A stretch of 64,000 bases of DNA. Source: Gordionus sp. m RMFG-2023 (Eukaryota; Nematomorpha; Gordioida; Chordodea; Parachordodidae). Shown here piece by piece: positions 1-12,239 of this stretch (the first letter of the stretch is position 1; every line of letters begins with the position of its first letter). The stretch is from assembly GCF_954871325.1 (NCBI RefSeq), contig NC_088779.1, positions 24,848,869-24,912,868 on the forward strand. The letters are read 5' to 3'. Below the pieces are notes generated by a model. The model saw only the letters and a list, made by a program, of their open reading frames with translations, was not told where the DNA came from and did not search any database. Both the position numbers and the translations under genes were made by a program.

Positions 1-240
1 CTTTGCATGGCCAGGCCCAAATTTTGGCTCAACCCAGATTTTTTAAAATATTATATTTTTAATTTTTAGTTATTTATTGCGATTTAAAGTATTTGGCCTT
101 ATAATATTTAGTCCTACCCAGGTATTTTTTAAAAATTTTTTTAGGCCCAGTCTGGCTTGGGTTATTTTTTTAAAAAAAATTAAAACGAGCCAGGCTTAGG
201 TTTGGGTCTGCTGGTATCTGGTTTATAATTTTTTTTATTA
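1..240. repeat. Interspersed repeat fragment (GGCCAGGCCC-type), cut by window edge
   Basis: AT-rich DNA with islands such as ggccaggcccaa and gagccaggcttagg separated by T/A runs. The same wording returns at 729-924, 39303-39716 and weakly near 59150-59280, so this is a dispersed non-coding repeat. No ends are visible here because the window starts inside it. Confidence 0.45.
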
Positions 241-728
241 TATCATACTAACCAAAATTAGCTATGAATTAATTTTAAATACTGACTTATGCATAATAAA
301 ATCATTATAATTTTTATTGCCATGTTAAAAATCCTTTTTTTATTTTTAAATTTATTTATTTATTTTCTTGTCTTTATTTTTTGTTGTTCCTATATTTGTT
401 TAAGCCTTTTTTAATATCTGCCATTTCTTTAATTCTCTATTTCTATTTTTTGTCATTTCTATTTATCACTTTTTCACTATATTTAATTGCAATCATGAGA
501 AATAAATTTGTCTTGTCCTAGATTTAAAAATTGGCCATATCCAATTTACTGAGCCTGCAAATCTTGTTTACAGGTGAATGCAAACTTAGTAGGATTTAAA
601 AGACAAAAAATAATTATTAAAAATGAGGGGAAAAAAATTGAATTGAAGATGATTTAAGAATGACATAAAATTAAAGAGATTAGAAAATAAATTGATGATA
701 ACCAATTAATTTAATGACAATTCATTAT
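241..728. other. AT-rich spacer, nothing recognised
   Basis: No open frame, RNA gene or terminal repeat was recognised in this stretch. It is T-rich on the plus strand and may hold lost upstream exons or intron of the transporter gene, but no exon matching the family could be seen. Confidence 0.4.
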
Positions 729-924
729 CAGAGACCTGCATACCCTGAATTTTTTTTAAAAAAAATATCCAGGCCAGGCCATATATTTTACCAAATATTT
801 GAAATCGTCATTATTAGCTATAAAAATAAATATAATATTTTTTAGAAAACCTGGGCTGAGCCTAAAAAATATTTGATAAAAAATCCGGGCCATGCCATGC
901 AAATAGTACCTCTGCAGGTCTCTG
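729..924. mobile_element. Short non-autonomous element with inverted ends CAGAGACCTGCA
   Basis: The stretch begins cagagacctgca and ends tgcaggtctctg, perfect 12-base inverted ends about 196 bp apart. Inside are ggccaggccat and ccgggccatgcc blocks like those at 1-240 and 39303-39716. A CAGAG start is typical of hAT-derived MITEs, but the flanking 8-mers (ttcattat and attaatta) do not form a clean target duplication, so the family is uncertain. Confidence 0.5.
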
Positions 925-1141
925 ATTAATTATTATTAATTGAAACTTTTCCGATTATGATCATACTTTTTCCATTTTTAATCAAACCTTTTTCCTTTTT
1001 TGAATAATATAGTTAGGCACCTGAATCAAAGACCCATTTGCAAAAGAATGTCAACACTTTATAAATACTAATTTACATATAACATTCATTTTTAACCTTT
1101 TTTTTTAATGAAAAAGCATATGCAATTATTTACCAAGTTTT

Positions 1142-1886
1142 ATGCAAAAGTATGTATCACCACACATAATTTTAAATCGACAAACAGGAGTGCTTTACAA
1201 AGAAAACAGCAAAGATAATCCCAATAGCACTTTTAACATAAACGACCCTTTCAACATTCTCAATTCTCTTTCCGCCATTACCCTTTACGTGATCTTCAAA
1301 TTTTGTTATTCACATCCTTCACAAATGGTATTCCTTAAACCATTAGGTCCCGAGGAAACTTTAACTACCATTCCTTTGTCTGTAACCCCGCACAGAATTA
1401 ACATAAATAATTCTATAATGGATCTTATATGTTGCACGTTCATATTATTGGCTATTTTTATAACATTATTCCCAATCGCTAAAAGTACGGCCAAAATATT
1501 ATTACAAACTTTGTGCCCCGATTATACCATAGGACAACTGGATAGATGCCTCCGGGAAGCGTCCATTTTGGATGGCGTCTTGGAGTTAACCAACGAGCAC
1601 TTTTGGGTGCTTTCGTTTGGGCATACGGTATTTTTTAAATGAAATTTTAAAAAAAAATTATGGCTACGTTTAAATTTTTTAAATTATGTTTTAGAAAAAT
1701 TTATCATTTACTTATTCCGTAATATTTAACTTGCCCCATAAATAGGTAGGAACGGTCAAGGTAAGATGCAAAAGAGACGCTGACGAGCAATTGGTAGCGG
1801 CACATGTCACTGACAAATTGTCTCCTATGGTAACGGATTTAACTGTCGAAATTGTCAAGGATTCTTATGCTCGCAGAAATTTCTAA
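1142..1886 (+). CDS. SLC30A6: Zinc transporter ZnT6-like, C-terminal exons (5' part not seen)
   Basis: Two exons, 1142-1627 and 1746-1886, joined in phase 0 across a 118-bp GT-AG intron, give about 208 residues. After a hydrophobic segment near residues 93-113, the second half follows vertebrate ZnT6 closely: a lead-in like LLQT...IGQLD, then DGVLE.(3)NEHFW, then RDA(D/N)EQ and AHVT, ending in TVEIVKD. In the family ZnT6 pairs with ZnT5 in the Golgi and secretory pathway to load zinc into ectoenzymes; ZnT6 itself lacks the usual transport site. The frame is open upstream to 1112 with possible acceptors there (for example after aaaaag at 1116), so 1142 is only the first Met in the exon, not a true start. 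The protein stops soon after the cation-efflux cytoplasmic domain and lacks the long tail of human ZnT6 (461 aa). Earlier membrane exons were not found. An AATAAA lies at 2156-2161. Confidence 0.8.
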
Positions 1887-2313
1887 ATTATACATGTATT
1901 ATTTCTCATTCATAACTCCAAATTCAGTTAGCATGAATTTTCGGTGAAGTATACAAAATATGTATGCTTTATTTTTATAAATTTGGCCGTAAATTCGCGC
2001 TAAATATGAATGCAGGGTTCTTTTTTTAAATTCAGTCTTAATATTTTCTCTTATTGGGTTGGTATCATGGTATATAAAAACAAATTTTCCTTGTTATAAT
2101 TATGTTAAATATGTGCATTATATACCTATAAAATTTATTTGTGTGTACATAATGTAATAAATTAATTATTAAAATATAAAGTTGGCATTTTATACAATAG
2201 TGATATATTTATAAATCATATGCCATAATATAAATTGCATTAATTTTATATTAATAAACTATAAAAATATATTATGGTTTTCGATAGATTTCATTGTTGA
2301 TTATCATATAAAA

Positions 2314-5300
2314 TTATGAATTGTAATTTTTAGATGTTGCTAGCCACTTTTGAATATATTGTTGTTCAATGAGTCTTGCATTTATTACAGATACTGGGTC
2401 TAATGGATTTGGCTCCCTTAGATCTAAATGATGAGCCCCTTCTGGTATAACTATTGATATGATATCCTTGTGAGTGTCATTTTCATATATACCTCCACCT
2501 AAAATTAAACATATGCGTTGAATATTAACCCTTGAGAACATTCAAGGGGACACAATAGTGTTTTAAAAAATGTATTTAAATCTTTCAATATTATGATATG
2601 GATTTTTCAGTAACTTAATAATTTTGGCTAAACAATATATATTCAAAATTTTGTTTACTTTTGACAAGTGTTTAATCAATTTTGATCAACTCAAAAAAAA
2701 TTTAATTTATAATTTCAATGTAAATAAGAATTTTGGGATTAAAAATCATTTTAATTTGTTATTAATAATAAGATAAAATAAAAATTAATATTTATTTTAT
2801 GTAAAATACTTTTTAAATACAATGAAGCCTATTTAATTTGGGATCATAATTCAGGAGACTAGCTAATTTGACCAAAAACTTCTAATAGAAAATGTCCTGA
2901 TAAATTGGGCAGTTGACTACTATCTAAAGAGGGCGGATTTTTAATTTTTTTTCTTATTATCAAAAGACTTACATAAAATGGACATTTATTGTTATATTAT
3001 TGCATTCATTCATTTATATTATAAAATTTTATCATCTTTTTAAAACTATTCATGTTAAATAACAAAATTATTAAGAGATTATTTAATTTCTAAATCATCG
3101 TACTCAAAGAGTGCTAAAAGATTTAATATTTATAGAGGAACTGTTCACATTATTTATAAATCTAAAGATGGCATCATCGAATCCTATCAAATAAAACTTT
3201 GTACCAAATAAACAAGCAAAGATAACATCTTATTTTTTCATAAATTGATTTTTTTTTTATTCTTATTTATTGGGATTATACTTACGTTGATAGTTTTGAA
3301 CCATCCTTCAGCCTTAATTCTTTGGTTAGAGCGGAGATTAAGAAAATTAATAAATGTATAATAAACATTCCTAATATAACTTTAATCTCCGTTGTTTCTA
3401 ATCTATCAGTGTTTTTGGATCCAGACCCCAAGATTTTTAAAGCACTCAGAACCTTGGATGGTTTTTACCTACTGTCATATATATCTATTCTTTGGGGGGA
3501 AGCTAATTTTGTGCATTCATTGTTACATTTTTTTGTTATTTTGTCAAGTCATAATTATAAAAATTAATATTTTTATGATTAGAGTAGATTATTAATAAAT
3601 TTATATTTATTTTTCAAAATTTACAAGATATAAAAGACATAAAAAAGTTAAAATCATTATAATTTTTTCTTGGTTTAAAATCAATTATACTAGTAAATGT
3701 TTTTAAATTGAGATTCCGAATCCCCATATGACATATATTTAATTTTATTTTATATGAGTTCAGACGCGTGATCAGGAATTTTCATAAAAAGAGGGAGGGG
3801 GGGGGGGTTTATATTAAAATGATTGGAGCCAAAATTTATTAGAATTAATCACCATATAAAATTTGTTAGAACCAATCATATTTGAAAATATGATAATTTT
3901 GAACACGAATAATAAAGTAATAGAAAATATGAAATATTTATGAGCGAATACAAAACTATTAAAAAATATTATAAACCAGTATGTATATCACAGTAAAATC
4001 GAAAATTTAATCTTCTTTGCGATTGCGCCAATTATAATTTGTTACGTATTGAATTAAAATTGAGTGTATTTTAATTAAACCTAGTCCATTCAATCAATTT
4101 TTAGATGTAGTACTTTTGAGATAAATTTTTATTCTTTCTAACAAAGAAAAGGTCCTCTCATTTGTGGTTGTTAATTAATATAATTGTCAAAATAAAATAT
4201 ATAGTAATTTTAATATATTTGGAAAAACTCATAAAATATATTCTTGGATGATTATCTACAAAAATTAATCTTTCATATCAGGATTAAACTCTAAAATTAA
4301 TTGACCTTCAGATACTATTATAATAAAATTTAACTAAATATTTAATTCAATATCAAGATTTAATATATCCTCAGATTAGAGGAAGTTATAAGATATAGTA
4401 TTTGAAAATTGGATGGAACTTTGATGATTCATAATCGTTCATTGATTTGAGTCAAAAATGTATCCAAAAGTGGAATACGAACTCCTCAATTTAATCCAAC
4501 TTAATATTAGAAAGATTTGTTGTTGGTGAAAGTTGAGGCTGTGAAAATCATATAATTTCACTTTTGCCTCAACAATCACATAAATCTCGAGAAATTCTTG
4601 GTCCATATTATTGCTTAGTTTTTTAATTGTAATATAATAATATTTGCTTTTCATAAATTCCGTCAAATCCATTTGAAAAATATTGCAATGTAATATATAA
4701 ATTATTAATATATCAATGAATAAAATCGGATGTCTTATTGAATCTAATAATGTATAAGTTTCAGGTGGAATGTATGTTTCAGGCCATGATATTTCTCAGG
4801 GGCACTTGTAATGGGCTCTTATATATATTTAAAAAATACTGAACACGCTTGATGTTAAAGGCATCATCTTGTTTGGCAGGCTTTTGCAGTTTCTTTCTTC
4901 CTGGACACAAGAAGTCTCAGAAATAATTATATTCAGCAAATTCGGTCTATTTAGAAATCTGAATATTTTATACAATCTAGAAATTTCATAATCATAGGTA
5001 TTAGTAAATAAATTAAATATAATTTTATTTGAATGATAAAGGTTTAAAAAAATGAAAATAAATTTTAAATTTTTGTGAGATAAAATATTAATATATGTGC
5101 AGGGAATAAATATTTAAATTAATTTATTTCGAATAGAATATAACCTATTTGAAATATAATTTTGCAATTCACAATTTATAAAAACCTTTTATTTTATTTA
5201 TATTCTTTTAAAAAAAATTTGATACCAACCATGCACCTATATAAGTTAATTTATATATACATAATTTTACTCATGATTTTGAAAAATAAATAAAAATTTG

Positions 5301-7127
5301 AAATGGTTGAACATAATCTCAGTTTAAGTTAAACTAAGAATATAACAGATGTTAAAATAATTGTTAAAGTAAAATAAGTCTTGATAAATTAGGATATGTC
5401 TAAGTACAAATCTTGGTCCCAATGGTGCCCAAATTAAACAGGTTTTATTTATATAACTTTTATAAATTATTAGATCAAATTTTAAAATAATTATTATATT
5501 ATAAAGATAGATTATATCTTAATATATTTTTTATAAATATTCTGATATAAACCAATGACTGAGATATAGCAGTTTAAAATTTGGGTCCATATTCACCCCA
5601 TTATTTTTTATTTCCCAAGGGTTAATAAAAAAAACATATAAATATTAATATTAGTTAACCTGACCAAGGATCTAGCAGTCCATTTGAAAATATGATGTTA
5701 CTCGATGCAATAATAGAGATATTTTGATTTTTATCTTTTGAACCAGCATAATACAATGATAACCAATATGGTCTAGGTATGATCCCAAATGCTGATTGGC
5801 AATTTAATGAATAGGCTGTAAAATTCCATATTGATGGTTCAAACATGCTACTACTATCCATTAAATTATGATTTATATTTGATTTTGAGGAACAAAAGGG
5901 CATAACCATTTCTTCACAACTTTGATAAAGCCAATTGTTATAACCTAAAGCAGGTGATGCCTGAAATTCATTAAGCTTAAAAAGTTGCCCAATTTTTAAA
6001 TTTGGTTTTCCCAAAAAAATTTTTTTGAACAAATTAAAAGAATCATTGGAAGTATCAGAATTGATTAAATTGCATTTAGTTGAGCCAGTGTAGTTTGAAT
6101 ATATTGATATAGCTTGATAAAGTGCCTTTAATAATAATATATCTGTATTGTTGCTTATTAAATCATAACCATTGTAAGATTTATTTAAAAATTTGCATGC
6201 CTCTTTAACAGGCCAAGCTGGCATGGATCCTAAAAAGTTAGCAGGGTATGGATAATTCGCCATTGTCATTGAAATGAATGCATCTTGGATCCATGATTTA
6301 AATATTTCCTTATCATAAAAATTAAGTTGTGAAATGTTACAGATTTCAAAAATATTTTTTATGATAGCTAATTTTTTAGTGTCATTGAATTTAAAATAAT
6401 TATTAATTATTTCCCAAGATTTTTTAATATTATTAAAACAGTAATCAGACTCATTTTTAAAATTTTGACTAACAATTTTAACAAAAGTATCACAAGGTGA
6501 CATTTGATAAAAGTATAATAGTGGAGCTGATGCAGCTATTGATCCTGTAACTAAATTTGGAAATTTCATTCGAATCCATGCTGCAAGCATGCCTCCATAT
6601 GACCCACCAAAACATATGACTTTTAAATTCTCATTTTTCATCACATCCTCTTTATAATAATGAATTAAAAGGGCAAAATCATTTAAAGCGTGTTCTGATG
6701 TAAGATAGATCATATTTTCTTTTATAAATGAATTGTTGGGTCCAAAGGGCAAAGATTTACCATAATATCTATGTTCAGCATATATCAAGAGAGCTTTGAA
6801 TTTGTAAGTAAGGTCCCATATAAAGCGTGTATTATCTGAAAATAATTCAATATCACCTTCATTACCAGTATATAAAAATAAAGGTCCCTCTTTGTTGTCC
6901 CAGTATTCATCATTAATTAAATATCTTAAATTGAATTTTTGATTGTTAGTGTAATTAAAATGATCAACATATGTCTGAAAATATTCTTCATGAAATTTTA
7001 AATAAACAGCGTTCATAACAATTATTTTTAGAATTATAATCAATGATAAAACCCATTGAAAAGCAAATTTTTTAAAAAACATGTGCGAATAAATATTTGA
7101 GCAATTTATCGAAATAATGCCATTCAT
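2314..7127 (-). CDS. PRCP: Lysosomal Pro-X carboxypeptidase-like serine peptidase (family S28)
   Basis: Two exons, 5660-7127 and 2314-2498, joined across a 3,161-bp GT-AG intron (phase 1), give 550 residues (human PRCP 496). Family signatures appear in order: TGNEGDIE (88-95), AEHRYYGKSLPFG (117-129), nucleophile GGSYGG with Ser176, SNGLLDPWSGGG with Asp486, and EGAHHLDLR with His512, a complete Ser-Asp-His triad in the S28 spacing. S28 enzymes remove a C-terminal residue after proline in lysosomes or outside the cell. DPWSGGG rather than DPWAGGG favours PRCP over DPP7. A hydrophobic stretch at about 19-40 is a signal peptide or anchor; Met16 (codon at 7082) would give a more usual signal and may be the real start. 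Many N-x-S/T sites fit a secreted protein. The gene converges on the ZnT6 gene, with 427 bp between stops; a minus-strand AATAAA lies at 2134-2139. Confidence 0.9.
2499..5659 (-). other. Large intron of the carboxypeptidase gene
   Basis: Donor gttaac follows the first G of the Gly codon after DPWS; the acceptor is ttttag before GTGGAGG, and joining restores SGGGI exactly as the family requires. The intron is AT-rich, has a G-run near 3793-3806 and no domain recognised. Short open stretches at 3322-3567 (+) and 4439-4672 (-), and a less AT-biased patch at about 4760-4930, could not be assigned. Confidence 0.7.
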
Positions 7128-7129
7128 TA

Positions 7130-7500
7130 TTTATCTGGTATTAAAAAAAAGACGATGTTAATAATTATAAGAGTTTTTAAAGTCTAAATACTTGTATTTA
7201 TATATATGAAATGGTGTATCGAAGTATAAAAATGTAATTATCTGTATGTAAATATACTTCGATACAAAAATTTGAATCTCTGCTTAGACCTCTATAGGCT
7301 TAGTAAAAAGGAGTGGGGTAAAAAATTAGCCTATACCCGAGAACTACAGTATAATTTAATTACTTTAACGGTGGGTGATGGCTGATTTTAAGTTTAAATT
7401 TTTTAATGTAAGTTTTGATGATTACTATCACTATTGAGATTTAATGTTCATAGAATCTGTAAATAAATATGATTAAAATAAAAAATCTATAAATCCCTTT
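7130..7500. other. Upstream region of the carboxypeptidase gene
   Basis: Non-coding AT-rich DNA 5' of the minus-strand gene; the promoter should lie here. A short inverted pair, gtatcgaagtat near 7217 and atacttcgatac near 7253, can form a hairpin. No clear TATA box or other site could be argued. Confidence 0.3.
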
Positions 7501-8270
7501 TAAGGAAGTAACATTCATTAACTATAATGTAGATAAGTACATCTTTTTTTACACATATCTTTAAATTGGAATAGTTACATTTGATCTATTTTAACTTTGT
7601 TGTGTATATCAGATAGATCTAAAAGACCACACAATTTAGTTATTGAACATTTCATTCCACTCTTGATTGTATATATCTACATTATAGAATATCTTTATTC
7701 TTTATAAGGATTAAGAGACATGCAATTTTATATTGAAAATTTTTTATTCCACTCAGTAAGTAAAAATAACCATACAATTAGATTTATTATTATATTCTAC
7801 GCTTCCTTTTGCAATTATAAGTTTACTTACACATATACCTTCTAAACTGGAATGGTTACATTTGATCTATTTTAAATTGTTGAGTACACTCAATAAGTAT
7901 AAAATAACCATACAATTAGATTTATTATAATATTCTACGCTTCCTTTTGCAATTATAAGTTTACTTACACATATACCTTCTAAACTGGAATGGTTACATT
8001 TGATCTATTTTAAATTGTTGAGTATATCATATCCAAAGTTAAGTGAAGGGTCACACAATTAGATATATTGAATTCCTTATTCTTGTAAATATAAAAACCA
8101 AGATCACACAATTAGGTTATTGAAAATTTTATTCCACTCTTGATTGTATATATCTACATCCTTTTGCAATTTATAAGAGCAAAGGATCATCCAATTTTAT
8201 ACTAAATATTTTTATCCCACTCAATTCCCTTTGAAGCTGAAATGGTTACATTAAATTGAACATAGACTAT
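7500..8270. repeat. Degenerate direct repeats, about 137-bp unit
   Basis: A unit holding cttctaaactggaatggtta and tttgatctattttaaattg is present nearly identically at 7751-7887 and 7888-8024, with worn copies of parts at about 7550-7610, 7620-7690 and 8080-8250. The close identity of the central pair suggests recent duplication in an older array. No protein is encoded. Confidence 0.65.
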
Positions 8271-8339
8271 GATTACTGTATTGTATGGGTTGAATCATTA
8301 ATAAAAAAATAACACTATATCTACTGTTCAGACAATGAA

Positions 8340-8930
8340 AATTTGAAAAATCTTAAGTTTTGAATATCGGGGGGGGGGGGGGGGGCTTAACTTTACTCTA
8401 TAATATAAGGTTTAAAATTTGATTTCCGAAATAAATAATAAAGATAAAGCATAATTTGAGGCATCATTAGGAAGAGAAAAAAATTCTCTACCGTTGTACG
8501 TTAAAAAAATTTTTTTAAAAAAATAAATTTTGAGTGTTTTTTATTTTTGGCGCCATATCTTTAACGGTCAATAGATGGGAAACGGTAATAGTACAAATCG
8601 AGTTTGAAACGGTACAAATCAATCCCGTTTTAAAAATTTGAATAATCTCAAATTTTGAATATCGGGGGGGGGGGGGGCTAACTTCACGCTAATGGTTTAA
8701 AATTTGATTTCCGAAATAAATAATGAAGATAAAGCTTAATTTGAGGCATCATATGGAAGAGAAAAAAATTCTCTACCGTTGTACGTTAAAAAAATTTTAA
8801 AAAAAAATAAATTTTGAGTGTTTTTTATTTTTTGCGCCATATTTTCAACGGTCAATAGCTGGAAAACGGTGATGGTACAAATCGAACTGAAAACAGTACA
8901 AATCGGTACAAATCATTCTCTATCGACCTA
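8340..8930. repeat. Two-copy direct repeat of about 295 bp with long G runs
   Basis: Copy 1 (about 8340-8634) and copy 2 (about 8635-8925) share gaatatcgggggg, a ttgatttccgaaataaataa block, gagaaaaaaattctctaccg and aacggtcaatag. Each carries a run of more than a dozen G. Fragments of the downstream part (ggtacaaatcgaactgaaaa) recur at 9015-9060. Non-coding. Confidence 0.7.
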
Positions 8931-9084
8931 TTCACTTTTTATTTTTAAGTTCAGAAGTTGGGGGGCGGTCGTGAAGTTGGCCCCCCATTTTGTTCTTTGA
9001 ATATAACAAAAACGGTGATGGTACAAATCGAACTGAAAACGATACAAATCGGGTACTAATCACACCAACTGATAAACCATTGAA

Positions 9085-9283
9085 AATCAAAAATTGTGGG
9101 GCCAACTTCAAGGACCTTTAAAAACGTTAAAACTTTTTAAAAAATTTAGAGAGAAATTAAAAAATTGCGGTAGATTTTTGCGGGAGATTCAATTGCGGTC
9201 GTTTTGCGTAAGAGAGATGTCTGCGTGTAAACTAAAAAATTGCGGGATCCTCCTGCTGATGGGGGGAGACATGGCAATTCTAT
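9085..9283 (+). mobile_element. hAT-B-like right-end fragment
   Basis: Sequence running from a gtggggcc block through gagagatgtctgcg to ggggggagacatggcaa matches the right end of the hAT at 15880-16005 (agtgagatgtatgtcgg ... gggggggagacatggcaa). It is a stranded terminal fragment; no left partner is seen. Confidence 0.55.
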
Positions 9284-9406
9284 ACTGGATTTATAAAAAT
9301 ATTTTTATTTTTATAGTTTATAGATAGGCCAATATGAAATTTAAAATTTTTAAATAATTAAAATCAAATTATTAATTAAAATGATAATTCTAGTGTTCTA
9401 TACACG

Positions 9407-9476
9407 GGTATGACTAAATACTGCCTTGCTAAACTGTCTTGCTAAATTGTCTTGCTAAAAAGCAATTAATCATAAT
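9407..9476 (+). repeat. Foldback-arm fragment, target of hAT-A
   Basis: The stretch gactaaatactgccttgct is part of the 290-bp unit found at 16.5-23 kb, followed by two more cttgctaaa motifs and agcaattaatcataat. An inverted copy lies at 27966-28040. It is the left flank of hAT-A; the right flank resumes at 16356 with ttttatttttcaattt, the outer arm sequence of the foldback family, so hAT-A landed in an older foldback arm. Confidence 0.55.
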
Positions 9477-9885
9477 CAGAGTTGGGCAGTACCGCGAATA
9501 CTTGTATCTAAGATTCAAGATACAAGATCCTTTTGTATCTTGTACTCAGTATCTTATTGACATTTTTAATAAGATACTAGTATCTGTATCTAAGATCCTT
9601 TATTTTGAAAAGAATCTTGTATCTTTTTCATTTTCTTTAAAAAGATACAGATACAGATTCTTTTTAATATTCATATTATAAAACATTTACATATCATACA
9701 ATGTAACTTTATCGTGAAATCTTGTATTATTTTCTTTATTTTTTCCCGCTATATTTTAAATATATTTATAACCAAAATTATTGAAAATTTTACAGGTCAT
9801 AAAGATAGATAGTTTAAAAATAACAACACCAAAACTAAATAAGTAAAGGATATATTTTATATGTAATATTTTTTTAATTTGTAGA

Positions 9886-10080
9886 ATGTTTAACATTCAT
9901 GCGAATCTTAAAATTCTAAATGGAAAATTTTATAAAGTAATTTATGTGAAAAAGGACAAGGTTCAAGCTGAATGTCAAAATTGCACAAGTAAAAATGTTA
10001 TTAAAGGTTCAACAAACTCCTCTACAAACTTTGTTAAACATATTAAAGTATATATTACATTTTTATTTTATAATTATTAA
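9886..10080 (+). pseudogene. hAT-A transposase N-terminal BED zinc-finger exon
   Basis: The frame holds VQAECQNC, a Cx2C pair, and after about 21 residues NFVKHIK, which suits a BED-type finger at the N terminus of hAT transposases. Right after HIK there is a plausible splice donor (gtatat), so the second zinc-binding His/Cys would be in a following exon that is no longer recognisable. It lies about 400 bp inside the left end of hAT-A, the expected place for exon 1. No RNase-H-like domain survives. Confidence 0.6.
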
Positions 10081-10205
10081 CCTAATAATACCTATACTTA
10101 AGTTCCTCTTAGATAATTGTTATTAAAATTTTTTATAGGATGGCTGATTGTCAAATTAAAATCATTTTGGATATATATTTTTTATGGTGTACCGATACCA
10201 CTTTT

Positions 10206-10951
10206 TAGGGATCGATCCGATAATCCCGATATTAAATTGATATCGGCCGATTACCGATCCGATATTATATCTAATTTTGTATTCCGTAAAAATACCAACG
10301 GTTTTAATAATATACTTTTTATTAGTATAACATCTATAATTTAACTTACCATAACTTATTTCATTTAAATATATTATAATGATCAGTTGTAGTTTATATT
10401 CAATTCAGTTGCAATTTTAAAAGTGTATAAAATATTTTTATTGTTAAATCACTTTTATATAATAAGTAATAACATTAATCTATATACATAATAAGTAATA
10501 AACAATTATATTATGAAATTTGAAATAAATAATTAAAATAATATTTAACATATATCGAAGATTTCTTTTTAGAAATACCAATATTTCTAATTTATCAGAG
10601 GTCAGTTTACGGCTTTAATAACGTCAATATCACCAGCTTCACCAAAAACAGATTCTGAAGAGAATCTCGCACACTTTTATAAGCAGAATGCGCAAAAAAA
10701 ATAACAATATGGCAGAATGTTAATTAATTAATTATTATTATTAAAAAAATATACATAAAAATGGATTTCGATTTTATTTATAAAAATAAATGATTTTAGA
10801 TATAACTTTTTTAAAAAATTTTATAACATTTTATTTTTGTTAAAGAAGCCATTTTATATTGGATCAAATTTTATATAATTGGCAGATAACCGATATTTTA
10901 AAATGGGTGAAATATCGGCCCGATCCGATAAAAAATATCGGCACATCCCTA
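10206..10951. mobile_element. Non-autonomous element with GATATCGG-rich inverted ends
   Basis: The left end reads tagggatcgatccgataat with tatcggccgattaccgatcc; the right end read inward is tagggatgtgccgatattt then atcggatcgggccgatat. Both termini sit at TA, so a TA target duplication is possible. The middle of about 600 bp is AT-rich and non-coding. The superfamily cannot be fixed: TA favours Tc1/mariner-like, but the end wording also occurs in hAT-type MITEs. Confidence 0.6.
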
Positions 10952-11519
10952 ATATATTTTATATATAATTATTTTAGCAAGTTCTTATTAGAGGAAATAT
11001 TTAAGCTACAAATGATATATAACATTAGATAATTTTAAAACTATCTTAATAAAATAATTATAATAAGGTAGAATTCAACTTTATTAGTTACTTTTATTTA
11101 TTTATGATATAAGTAAAATTACATAACAGTAATTTACAAAATTTAACCAAGTAAATGTTACGTTTTTAATAATTAAATATTAATGATTATGCAAGAAATA
11201 TATAGAAAAAATTTGAAAAGAGATTTAAATGATATTTATATATATGACATTACAAACGCAAGAATTAATAAGTCATATTAGAAAATAAAACTAATTTAAA
11301 AAATACATAAATATCACAAACAAGTAATGATAAATACTTATCAAAAATAATGAATAAAATAAAACTAGTTTATTTTTTTTTAGAGATGCCATTTAGCAAA
11401 CTCCAAATATAAGCTATATTTAAAACAACACAGAAAAAAACCTGCAAATTATAATAAATCATTTGATTTAATTTTTTTTTCTTATTTGCAAATTTTCAAC
11501 TCCCATTAAATATACTAAT
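10952..11519. other. AT-rich interior of hAT-A, nothing recognised
   Basis: Stretch between the GATATCGG element and the left target duplication of hAT-B. Only A/T-rich DNA with no frame, repeat end or RNA gene recognised; presumably worn interior of hAT-A. Confidence 0.4.
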
Positions 11520-11699
11520 CTCCCTTCCAGAGTTGCCAGGTCAAAATTTTCAAATTGTGGGAGAAATTCGGTATTTTGTGGGAGTAATATAAAAATTGTG
11601 GGAGAAATATGGAAATTGCTAAAAAAAAAATTTTTGCGGGGGCCGGGATTTAGAATTGACTTAGTTATCCGCTTATTATTTTTTATAAATATAAAATCG

Positions 11700-11997
11700 A
11701 ATCTATTTTCCAAAATAAAATAGGTAATTATTTTTCAAAATAAAATAGCCAACTATTTTTCAAAATAAAATAGCCAACTATTTTTCAAAATAAAATAGCC
11801 AACTATTTTTCAAAATAAAATAGCCAACTATTTTTCAAAATAAAATAGCCAACTATTTTTCAAAATAAAATAGCCAACTATTTTTCAAAATAAAATAGCC
11901 AACTATTTTTCAAAATAAAATACCCAACTCTTTTTCAAAATAAAATAGGCAACTATTTTTTAAAATAAAATACGCAACTATTTTTCAAAATAGGTAA
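11700..11997. repeat. 25-bp tandem array (about 11 copies)
   Basis: The unit tttttcaaaataaaatagcc plus aacta recurs every 25 bp from about 11704 to 11995, almost identical in the centre and varying at both edges (taggtaatta, tacgcaacta). It lies just inside the left end of hAT-B and looks like local expansion of subterminal sequence. Confidence 0.85.
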
Positions 11998-12239
11998 TTA
12001 TAGTACGATACAAAATTTCTTAAATACTATCTTTATTATTAAAATAACATATTGATTTATTATAATATATTAATTTTGTTTAAAAATAATAACCAACGAT
12101 CTTTTTAAATACAAAGAATGTAAACAAAATAAAATTTTATAAAAAAATTGTAATTTTACAATGTAAAAAAATATATTTTATGCTAATGTATAAATAAGAT
12201 TTTATAAAAAAACAAACAATTTCAAATTTACAATGTAAA

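Noticed and set aside
4439-4930. Minus-strand frame and a less AT-rich patch inside the carboxypeptidase intron
   Set aside because: Looked like possible exons of a nested gene, but no domain was recognised and no consistent splice chain could be built.
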